DNA of 64,000 bases from Alphaproteobacteria bacterium. GTDB taxonomy: Bacteria > Pseudomonadota > Alphaproteobacteria > CACIAM-22H2. Position numbers and translations under genes: made by a program. The notes beneath the pieces were generated by a model. That model saw nothing but the letters and a program-made list of their open reading frames with translations. It was not told the DNA's origin and ran no database searches. This document shows positions 55,347 through 64,000 of the stretch, piece after piece (within the stretch, counting starts at the first letter, position 1; the number at the start of each line of letters is the position of its first letter). The stretch lies in contig JAFKFM010000009.1 of assembly GCA_017308135.1 (NCBI GenBank), forward strand, positions 372,001 to 436,000, in the 5' to 3' direction.

Positions 55347-55955
55347 TCAATCGATCAATCCATCGTCGCGCAACTGTTTCGACAGCATCTCCCAATACTC
55401 GCCGATCACATCGCCGCGCGCGCCATATGCCGGCGTCGCGACGACGCCGCCGCGTTGGGTCCAACGCACTTGGCGCGCACGCGTATCGTAAAGCGTCGTC
55501 GCCAGGGTGATGTCGATGCGGCAAGCGCGGCCGAAAAACCCGCCGCAGTAAATATTCGACGATGCCGGCACGACGATCAGCGCGTATGGATCGGCGTAGG
55601 GATGCTGCAGCATCTGGGCGGCGGCAAATGGATTGGAAAGCGGCTCAGGCGATGGCGCTATCGAAATACGCCGATAGAGGCCGTCTTTTTCGAGCAATGT
55701 GCGAAAGCCCGTTCGAACTTGCTCTTCGAGCCCCTTCGAGGCCTCCGAAAGCATCTTGTCGAGATCAAATGAACTGACCGGGCCGGCCGTGCTGTGCCCG
55801 CTCACCGGCAGCGGCAATCGCGTCAAATACACGACCTCGAAACCAGCGACCTTTTCGGCACCGGGCAGAAGCCTTCCCTTGTGAACTTCCGGAGCGCAGC
55901 CGCCCAGAAAGGCGACTGTCGCGACGCAAAAAATCGAAAGAAGCCGCCGCCCCAT
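55347..55955 (-). CDS. Orphan lipoprotein of unknown function
   Basis: 202 residues with lipobox FLGGC (cysteine 20). The mature part has GLEEQVRTGFRTLLEKDGLY and a possible disulfide pair in NIYCGGFFGRACRIDITLAT. That strand pattern and the domain size recall periplasmic lipoproteins that make beta-sheet assemblies, but I cannot name one. Probably outer-membrane. First gene of a two-gene unit with the lipoprotein at 54548. Confidence 0.7.
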   Translation of the reverse strand: MGRRLLSIFCVATVAFLGGCAPEVHKGRLLPGAEKVAGFEVVYLTRLPLPVSGHSTAGPVSSFDLDKMLSEASKGLEEQVRTGFRTLLEKDGLYRRISIAPSPEPLSNPFAAAQMLQHPYADPYALIVVPASSNIYCGGFFGRACRIDITLATTLYDTRARQVRWTQRGGVVATPAYGARGDVIGEYWEMLSKQLRDDGLID

Positions 55956-56068
55956 AACGCCCCCCGAACCCCGGATTTGCTCCGGAGTATAGGGGCGTCA
56001 CGGCGAAAACCGCAACCTAGTCGAGAGCGGCCCCGCTGGCAGCGTCGCGAAGGTTGCCGCGCTTCGCC

Positions 56069-58159
<2,091 letters not shown>

Positions 58160-58214
58160 ATGGCTTCGACCTCGGGGCGGATCATTTTCCGCCGAATGAA
58201 CATCGCGTCGCGCG

Positions 58215-60098
58215 TTACGTCGTACCGTAAGCGTCGTCTTCGTCGCCGCCGCCTTGCGCGTTCAAATCGCGCAAGATCGCGGTCAGCGCATCGACCCGCG
58301 CCAGCAATTCCGGCTCCGGGGCGTCGGCGACCGCGCGCGCAGCTTCACGAAGCTCTTCTTCGATCCGCGGGCGCGCCAGCAACGACAAGACGGAGCGAAA
58401 GCCCGCCCGCGCTTCGTCTTGCGACGCGCCCGGACCGGCAAAAGCTCCGTGTTCGTAAGAGCTTGGCTTCGTCAGCGATGCCGCTTCCTCGGCCAAACCC
58501 ATGCCGGATAAGTGGGCGATCACGCCCTGCGAGTCAAGCGGAGACTGGGCTGCGGCGGCCTCATGCGCGCAATCCAGCAATGCCGCGCGCAAGCGCGCCG
58601 CCACGGGATCGGAAAACCCAATCTCGGCAAAGGCTTCGGCGTTCTCCCAGAGCAGCTCCGGATGATTGAGCACGGCGGTCAGAAGCAGCTTCTGGGCGCG
58701 CCGCCCCAGAATGTCGGGATTACCGGCGGTCCGCAGGCCGAAATCGCGGGGGCCGACGGACTCGCGTCGTCCCTTGCCCGGCGGCCGGGGGGCGCCCGAA
58801 AACGCCAGGCGCGGCCGCACCGGTTCCGGCCGGCCAAGGCGCCGCAACCGGACCCAAATCCACTCGTTCTCGTAGGCTTTTTGGACGGTCTTGTCGGCGA
58901 TCCGCGCCAGCCGCGCGCGCAACGCGGCGTCGAGGGTCGCGCGCCGGTCGGGCGTATCGACCGGGCCTTTGGCGAGTTCGCTTTCCCAAACGACGTCGTC
59001 GATGCCCTTCGTGCGTTCGAGCAAGCGTTCGAACGCCGCCGCCCCGTCGCGCTTGATCAGCGAGTCCGGATCGTCCTCCGCCGGCAACACGGCGAAGCGC
59101 AGCGCGCGGCCGGGTTTGAGCAAGGGCAACGCCGTCTCGGCCGCCTTCAGTGCCGCGCGCTGGCCGGCGGCGTCGCCGTCGAGGCACACGACGGGTTCGG
59201 GATGGATGCGCCACAGCGCTTCCATCTGTTCTTCCGTCAGCGCCGTGCCGAGCGGGGCGACCGCGCCCACGAACCCCGCCTGATGGAGCGCGATCACATC
59301 CATATAGCCTTCGGCGACCAGCGCCGTCGCCTTGCGCTCGCCCACGCCAAGCCGCGCCTTGTCGAGCGCGTAGAGATTGCCGCGCTTGTGGAACAACGGC
59401 GTGTCGCGGCTGTTGAGATATTTGGGCTTCGAATCGTCCATCACGCGCCCGCCGAAGGCGATGACGCGCCCGCGCCGGTCGGTGATCGGGAACATGACCC
59501 GGTTGCGGAAAAAGTCGAACGGCTCGGGCCGGTCTTCGGGCTTCGCGATCAAGCCCGCTTCCAGCAGCATCGCCTCGTCGAAGCCGCGCAGCTTCAGCGC
59601 GGCGGCGAGATTGCGCCAGCCTTCGGGCGCATAGCCCAAGCGGAAACGCTCGATCGTGTCGTCGCTAAGACCGCGCCCGTGCAGATAGGCCAGCGCCGCG
59701 CGGCCTTCGGGCGCGCGCAGTTTTTCCTGATACCAGACGCAGGCCGCTTCGACCGCGTCGCCCAGCGTCTTCGCGCGTTCGGCCTTCTCGCGCTCGGCCG
59801 GGCCCATGCGCGGCACGTCGAGCCCCGCCTCGCCCGCCAATTTCTCGATCGCTTCGGGAAACGACAGATGATCGGCGCGCATCGTGAAGCCGATCACGTC
59901 GCCATGGGCACCGCAGCCGAAGCAATGGAAGAATTGCTTGTCGTCGTTGACGTAGAAGGACGGTGTCTTCTCGTTATGGAACGGGCAGCACGCCTTGTAT
60001 TCGCGCCCCGCTTTGACGAGGCGCGTGCGCCGGCCGACGAGGCTCGACAGCGTCAGCCTTGCGCGCAGCTCCTCGAGAAAAGCCGGGGGAAACGCCAT
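58215..60098 (-). CDS. dnaG: DNA primase DnaG
   Basis: A 627-residue primase. The zinc site is C38, H41, C59 and C62 ([11 protein letters not shown], then [10 protein letters not shown]). The Toprim catalytic core has [15 protein letters not shown] and [10 protein letters not shown] with its DxD. A C-terminal helicase-binding region follows. ATG 60096-60098 is the better start; a TTG five codons upstream is possible. Upstream, yqeY is normally adjacent in this block, but a toxin-antitoxin pair is interposed on the opposite strand, so dnaG must start from its own promoter within 60099-60252. Confidence 0.96.
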   Translation of the reverse strand: MAFPPAFLEELRARLTLSSLVGRRTRLVKAGREYKACCPFHNEKTPSFYVNDDKQFFHCFGCGAHGDVIGFTMRADHLSFPEAIEKLAGEAGLDVPRMGPAEREKAERAKTLGDAVEAACVWYQEKLRAPEGRAALAYLHGRGLSDDTIERFRLGYAPEGWRNLAAALKLRGFDEAMLLEAGLIAKPEDRPEPFDFFRNRVMFPITDRRGRVIAFGGRVMDDSKPKYLNSRDTPLFHKRGNLYALDKARLGVGERKATALVAEGYMDVIALHQAGFVGAVAPLGTALTEEQMEALWRIHPEPVVCLDGDAAGQRAALKAAETALPLLKPGRALRFAVLPAEDDPDSLIKRDGAAAFERLLERTKGIDDVVWESELAKGPVDTPDRRATLDAALRARLARIADKTVQKAYENEWIWVRLRRLGRPEPVRPRLAFSGAPRPPGKGRRESVGPRDFGLRTAGNPDILGRRAQKLLLTAVLNHPELLWENAEAFAEIGFSDPVAARLRAALLDCAHEAAAAQSPLDSQGVIAHLSGMGLAEEAASLTKPSSYEHGAFAGPGASQDEARAGFRSVLSLLARPRIEEELREAARAVADAPEPELLARVDALTAILRDLNAQGGGDEDDAYGTT

Positions 60099-60234
60099 CG
60101 CCGCAGAGCCCAATCCTTCATGCAGCGCCGGAAATATCCCCGTATTCCACAGACTTGCGGGGCGGCGTGCGGCGGATTTGGCCCCTCGCGAGTGGGCCCG
60201 TCAAGCGGTACCTGGACGGGTTACAGAATCATCT

Positions 60235-60251
60235 GTAGTCTCTGTGACTAC
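60235..60251. promoter_or_regulatory. Inverted repeat upstream of the antitoxin gene
   Basis: GTAGTC (60235-60240), five bases, then GACTAC (60246-60251), ending one base before ATG 60253. The position suits an autoregulatory operator bound by the antitoxin/toxin complex, overlapping translation initiation. Confidence 0.55.
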
Positions 60252-60252
60252 T

Positions 60253-60534
60253 ATGAGCAAAAACGTCAAATCCGACAAAGCCTGGACCGTCCGCGACGCG
60301 AAAACGCATTTCTCAGAAGTGTTCGAGCGCGCGCTCAAATCGCCACAGCGCGTCGTGCGCAACCCGCGTGACGGCCGCAAGGCGCGCGAGGTCGTCGTGC
60401 TGTCGGCGGACGCCTTCGAATCGCTGACTAGGCCCGACTTGCCGTTCGGCGACTTCCTGGCGAGCTTCGCGTTCGACAAGTTCGAGCCAGCGCGCGACGA
60501 ATCCTTCGACCGCGAGGTCGATTTTTCGCCGTGA
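60253..60534 (+). CDS. Antitoxin of the Phd/YefM type
   Basis: 93 residues. The N-terminal WTVRDAKTHFSEVFERALK is the Phd/YefM DNA-binding fold, and RKAREVVVLSADAFESLT completes it. The C-terminal acidic tail (LPFGDFLASFAFDKFEPARD) should wrap and inhibit the toxin. Its TGA overlaps the toxin GTG (GTGA), the usual coupled order. It lies on the opposite strand to yqeY and dnaG, between them. Confidence 0.87.
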   Translation: MSKNVKSDKAWTVRDAKTHFSEVFERALKSPQRVVRNPRDGRKAREVVVLSADAFESLTRPDLPFGDFLASFAFDKFEPARDESFDREVDFSP

Positions 60535-60962
60535 ACGGTTGGTTGCTCGACACCAACGTGATCAGCTTAGCGATGAAGCGTGCGCCCGATCCACGCGCCG
60601 TCGCTTGGCTGAATTCGAAACCTGACGCAGATCTCTATGTCAGTGCCTTCACATTCGCCGAGATCGCCAAAGGCATCGCCAAACTAGAAGCCGAGGGCGA
60701 TACCGATTGGCGCCGCTTGGCGACCATCTCCGCCGCTATCCGTGCGCGCTATGGCGAGCGCGTGCTGCCGATCGACGATCGCGTCCTCGCGCGATGGGGA
60801 AGGATCGCCGGCCAAGCGGCAGCGAAAAAAATCACGCTATCCGGTATCGATCTGATCGTCGGCGCGACGGCGTCCGTCCATGGCCTGGCCGTCGCGACGC
60901 GCAATGTTCGGCACTTCCCCGAGATCGTCGGCGTATCGGTCGTCGATCCGTGGGCCGCTTGA
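60531..60962 (+). CDS. VapC/FitB-type PIN-domain toxin
   Basis: A 143-residue PIN ribonuclease. D7 (LLDTNVIS), E44 (TFAEI) and D107 (SGIDLIVGATA) are conserved; the fourth position is N125 in VATRNVRHF, as in FitB-like toxins. It would cleave tRNA or other RNA when freed of its antitoxin. GTG 60531 overlaps the antitoxin stop. The stop TGA 60960-60962 abuts the yqeY stop in TGATCA. Confidence 0.9.
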   Translation: MNGWLLDTNVISLAMKRAPDPRAVAWLNSKPDADLYVSAFTFAEIAKGIAKLEAEGDTDWRRLATISAAIRARYGERVLPIDDRVLARWGRIAGQAAAKKITLSGIDLIVGATASVHGLAVATRNVRHFPEIVGVSVVDPWAA

Positions 60963-61424
60963 TCAACCGCCCAGCAGGCGTTTGACGGTCGCGGAGGCGA
61001 GGCCCAGATCCATCTGGCCGGTGAATTTCGCCTTCATGGCGCCCATCACCTTGCCCATATCCTTGACCGACGTCGCCCCGGCGGCGGCGATTTCTTCCTT
61101 CGCGGCCGCTTCGATCGCGGCGGCGTCGAGCTGTTTGGGCAGGAAGGTTTCGAGCACGGCGATCTCCGCCTGCTCCTTCGCGACCAATTCGGGCCGCCCG
61201 CCCTTCTCGTACATGACGATCGAATCGCGGCGCGAAGCGATCAGCTTCTGGATCGCCGCCTGCAATTCGGTATCGGGAATGCCATTCGCGTTGCCGAGGG
61301 CCCGCGCGTCGATATCGCGCTTCTTCATCTCGGCGATCGCCATGCGGATGGTGTCGGTGCGCACCTGATCCTTGGCCTTCATCGATTCCTTGAGGGCGTC
61401 GGTGAGCTGGGCGCGAAGCGACAT
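60963..61424 (-). CDS. yqeY: GatB/YqeY domain-containing protein
   Basis: A 153-residue helical protein related to the tail of GatB, thought to bind tRNA in amidotransferase-type reactions. Signatures are RTDTIRMAIAEMKKRDIDAR, GGRPELVAKEQAEIAVLETF and GKVMGAMKAKFTGQMD. It normally lies directly upstream of dnaG, but here 864 bp with a toxin-antitoxin module separate the two. Start ATG 61422-61424; the upstream gene ends 25 bp before. Confidence 0.93.
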   Translation of the reverse strand: MSLRAQLTDALKESMKAKDQVRTDTIRMAIAEMKKRDIDARALGNANGIPDTELQAAIQKLIASRRDSIVMYEKGGRPELVAKEQAEIAVLETFLPKQLDAAAIEAAAKEEIAAAGATSVKDMGKVMGAMKAKFTGQMDLGLASATVKRLLGG

Positions 61425-61448
61425 GGGTTTTACTCCGTCAAAGAAAAA

Positions 61449-62534
61449 TCAAGCGGACGCGAGACCGAACGCGGTCTTGCGCAGAACGTCGTCGGCGCGG
61501 GTCCACACCGCGTCGCGCCAAGCGGCGTCGGCGGGCGCGAAGGCGTCGCGCATCTGCGTTTTGATGCGCCGGCTGTCTTCGCCCGCGATGTCGCCGTGCA
61601 GATGCAGCCAATTGTCGGCGCGGATCGCGTCGAGCACGTCGGGTACGGGCAGCGTGCCGTATTCGAGCGCCACATGCGAAAACGCGGCGTGCGCCAGGAA
61701 CCGCGCGAAGCCTTCGCCGTTGGTGCCGTGCAAGGGCGGCGATGTCGACGTGCCCATTTCGGGCGAAGTCAAATCGGCGCCGTACCACGCTTGCGACAGC
61801 TTGCTGCCGGGATGCGTGGGCGGCAGACCGCAGATGATCTCGCCATAGCCGCGCGGGCCCAGGCCGGTATGGAAATCGACGATCCCGATGCGCTTGGACA
61901 GATACAGCCAATCGGCGAACAATGTGCGGATCACGCGATGCGACCACGTGGGCGCGTGGCCGCCGAAGAACACGCCGTCGGGATGCGAATACTGGCCCGA
62001 GGAGATCGCGCCCTGAAGGGCGAAATCGCCGTGGCGCTTGGCGAACTCGGCCAGGATCGCGGCACTGGCTTTGCGCGACGCCTCGGTCCATTCGTTCGGG
62101 CAAATCGCGTGGGCGAGGCGCTCGTAAGCCGGGTTCTCGGGATAGGGGCGGATATGGTCGACGAAATTGCGGTTGAGGTCGACATTGTCCTCGTTCACCC
62201 GGCGCAGCCAGGCGAAGCCGTGCGGATTGACGGCATGCAGATGAAGCTGCGCCACGTCCGGCGGAATCTCGCGCCACGCCCCTGTCGCGTACCACGCGGT
62301 TTGCGCGCCCGAGCCGCAGAAACCTTCGATGCCGTGCGTGGCCGAAATCGTGACCAGCACGCGGTCGGCGACCATCGGACCCGACCACACGGCATCGCAG
62401 AAAAGCTGTTCGCCCCGGGGCCCGCGCAGCGGGTTTTGGAAGGCGCGATAGCGCGTCGCATGGGGCTTGGCGGCGGCGAGGAATTTCTCCCGCGCGCCGG
62501 TGTAATCCCGGGCGAAATGGCTGTCGGCGGACAT
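61449..62534 (-). CDS. DUF2817 family M14-like metallopeptidase
   Basis: 361 residues with zinc-carboxypeptidase-like motifs: ISATHGIEGFCGSG (His and Glu ligands), NEDNVDLNRNF, DFHTGLGPRGYG (His) and SHVALEYGT with a late Glu. No signal peptide is seen from ATG 62532-62534. The DUF2817 family is placed within the M14 clan; substrate peptide or amide unknown. Divergent from the TPR gene and upstream of yqeY, with which it may be cotranscribed (24-bp gap). Confidence 0.86.
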   Translation of the reverse strand: MSADSHFARDYTGAREKFLAAAKPHATRYRAFQNPLRGPRGEQLFCDAVWSGPMVADRVLVTISATHGIEGFCGSGAQTAWYATGAWREIPPDVAQLHLHAVNPHGFAWLRRVNEDNVDLNRNFVDHIRPYPENPAYERLAHAICPNEWTEASRKASAAILAEFAKRHGDFALQGAISSGQYSHPDGVFFGGHAPTWSHRVIRTLFADWLYLSKRIGIVDFHTGLGPRGYGEIICGLPPTHPGSKLSQAWYGADLTSPEMGTSTSPPLHGTNGEGFARFLAHAAFSHVALEYGTLPVPDVLDAIRADNWLHLHGDIAGEDSRRIKTQMRDAFAPADAAWRDAVWTRADDVLRKTAFGLASA

Positions 62535-62595
62535 TCCCCTTGTTAGACCTTCGCCTGCCCGAAAATGCAAGTTTACAGCCGCCCGGCGGGCGCGC

Positions 62596-63189
62596 ATGAT
62601 TTCCCCCATGCGTATTTCGGGGCGCTTGGCATCGATGCTGGACCTCGGTAGGGCGATGGCCCTCGCCGTAATGCTCGTCTTCGCCGCCGTTCCGGCCGAC
62701 GCAGCGCAAGATGCCCGCCTCGACCCGCTGTTCGAAAAGCTGAAAGCCGCCGCCGACGCGCGCGAGGCGCAGATCTACGAAAACGCCATCTGGCGCGTGT
62801 GGCTGGAGCCGGACGATGGTGCGATCAACTCGCTGATGCGCCTGGGGCTCGACGCGCAGAATCGCGGCGACATGTTCGGCGCCTTCGCGATCTACGACGC
62901 GATCACGGGCCTGAAGCCCGATTACGCCGAAGGCTGGAACCGCCGCGCGACCGTGCTGTTCCTGCTCGACCGGCTGGAGGAGTCGCGCAAGGACGCCGAG
63001 AAGACCTTGGAGCTGGAGCCGCGCCATTTCGGCGCGCTGTCGGGCTTGGGCCTGATCGCGATGCGCCAAAACCACCCCGACAAGGCGCTGGAGGTCTTGG
63101 AAAAGGCCCTGGCGATCAACCCCCATATGGCCAATGTGCGCGGCCAGGTCGAACAGTTGCGCAAAAAAGCGCGCGACGGCGCGATCTAG
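62596..63189 (+). CDS. Exported tetratricopeptide-repeat protein
   Basis: 197 residues. The N-terminus (LGRAMALAVMLVFAAVPADA) is a signal peptide with cleavage around residue 36; the start is uncertain (ATG 62596, 62608 or 62635). The mature part has at least three TPR-like helix pairs (AIYDAITGLKPDYAEGWNRR, then RKDAEKTLELEPRHFGALSG, then ALEVLEKALAINPHMANVRG). Probably a periplasmic protein-interaction scaffold; partner unknown. MsrP begins 59 bp downstream. Confidence 0.83.
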   Translation: MISPMRISGRLASMLDLGRAMALAVMLVFAAVPADAAQDARLDPLFEKLKAAADAREAQIYENAIWRVWLEPDDGAINSLMRLGLDAQNRGDMFGAFAIYDAITGLKPDYAEGWNRRATVLFLLDRLEESRKDAEKTLELEPRHFGALSGLGLIAMRQNHPDKALEVLEKALAINPHMANVRGQVEQLRKKARDGAI

Positions 63190-63248
63190 TAACTTCCGGC
63201 TTACGTAAAGCGAAACGCCGGAGACAGATTCATTCGGAGACGAAACCC

Positions 63249-64000
63249 ATGTTGATCCGTCGCCCCCGCGGCTGGGAAATTCCCGAACGCGAAACCACCC
63301 CCGAAGCCTTGTGGACGCGCCGGCGCACGCTGGGCGCAGGGCTTGGCATGATTGCCGGCGGATTGCTTGGCGGCGGGCGCAATGCGATCGCCCAGGAAGA
63401 TCCGTCGGCGGGGCTGTATCCGGCGATGCGCAACATGCGCTATCGCGTCGATCGCGAGATTTCGGCCGAGAACGACGCGACGACGTTCAACAATTTCTAT
63501 GAATTCGGCACCTCGAAAACCATCTGGCGCGCGGCCGAGAAACTGCCGATCCGCCCCTGGCAGGTGCGCATCGAGGGCATGGTCGAACAGCCGCGCACGG
63601 TGGATTTCGACGATATCCTGAAGGCGATGACGCTGGAGGAACGCGTCTATCGCTTCCGCTGCGTCGAAGCCTGGGCGATGACCGTGCCGTGGTCGGGCTT
63701 CGCGCTGAAGCAATTCGTCGAATGGTGCAAGCCGACCTCCAGCGCCAAATACGTCGTGATGCAGACGTTCCAGAACCCGTCGGTCGCCAGCGGCCAGCGC
63801 GCGACCTGGTATCCCTGGCCCTATACTGAAGGCCTGACGATCGACGAGGCGACCAACGAACTCGCCTTCATCGCGACCGGTCTTTACGGCAAGCCGATCC
63901 CGCGCCAAAACGGCGCACCCTTGCGCCTGGTCACGCCGTGGAAATACGGCTTCAAGGGCGTCAAATCGATCGTGCGCTTCAATTTCACCGACCAGCGCCC
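63249..64000 (+). CDS. msrP: Protein-methionine-sulfoxide reductase catalytic subunit MsrP (partial)
   Basis: The first 250 residues of a molybdopterin enzyme that repairs oxidised periplasmic methionines; the gene continues past the window end. A twin-arginine signal TRRRTLGAGLGMIAGG lies at 23-38. The molybdenum-ligand cysteine is C138 in RFRCVEAWAMTVPWSGF. ATG 63249 has GGAG nine bases upstream. The heme subunit msrQ would be expected just beyond 64000. Confidence 0.93.
   Translation, partial: MLIRRPRGWEIPERETTPEALWTRRRTLGAGLGMIAGGLLGGGRNAIAQEDPSAGLYPAMRNMRYRVDREISAENDATTFNNFYEFGTSKTIWRAAEKLPIRPWQVRIEGMVEQPRTVDFDDILKAMTLEERVYRFRCVEAWAMTVPWSGFALKQFVEWCKPTSSAKYVVMQTFQNPSVASGQRATWYPWPYTEGLTIDEATNELAFIATGLYGKPIPRQNGAPLRLVTPWKYGFKGVKSIVRFNFTDQR

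Overview
The window is high-GC, densely packed chromosomal DNA from an alphaproteobacterium, probably of the Rhodospirillales type. This is inferred from the split two-gene metH beside metF and an ArsR-methyltransferase, the yqeY/dnaG/rpoD block, MlaA-MlaC, and many GTG/TTG starts. I see no rRNA, phage, IS element or CRISPR array. Genes are often joined by ATGA/GTGA start-stop overlaps, and 12 of 14 convergent pairs meet with at most one base between their stop codons.

Region by region: 1-2418 holds the end of an unknown gene and the def-fmt-truA operon. 2532-7987 holds an isocitrate-lyase-family enzyme facing a 2-aminoethylphosphonate-type ABC transporter (binding protein, ATPase, fused permease) whose last gene is a HAD phosphatase. 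8217-16573 is an RpiR-type regulator followed by an eight-gene catabolic/transport operon: enolase-superfamily enzyme, two related sugar-binding proteins, SDR, two permeases and two unrecognised proteins, with no ATPase gene. 16570-21032 has an AspA/AstE-type deacylase coupled to a D-cysteine-desulfhydrase-like PLP enzyme, a luciferase-like oxidoreductase, tRNA-Thr and a GNAT. 21113-27280 has a Rieske oxygenase translationally coupled to a dimethylglycine-dehydrogenase-like flavoprotein, then a response regulator and an FMN glutamate-synthase-like protein.

27277-34176 carries a nuclease, prmA with an upstream uvrD/pcrA helicase, a degenerate HtrA-like pseudoprotease, a thioesterase and a BASS-type transporter. 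34177-39720 is the methionine cycle operon (ArsR-methyltransferase, metF, metH1, metH2) with an upstream palindrome. 40051-43300 has mlaA-mlaC and the ABC-F protein EttA, separated by a perfect 30-bp palindromic terminator. 43394-52138 combines a His-rich CobW-family GTPase, a membrane-anchored DEDDh exonuclease, a CBS-DUF294 nucleotidyltransferase, an MHS-type MFS carrier and a two-subunit sodium:solute symporter; this nucleotidyltransferase/exonuclease/transporter grouping is the most suggestive possible regulatory system here.

52279-55955 contains small membrane proteins, an SMP-30 lactonase, a CAT-anticodon tRNA and two orphan lipoproteins in AT-richer DNA. 56069-61424 is rpoD, dnaG and yqeY, with a Phd/VapC-type toxin-antitoxin pair inserted in the opposite orientation between dnaG and yqeY. 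The window ends with a DUF2817 peptidase-like protein, a TPR protein and the start of msrP.
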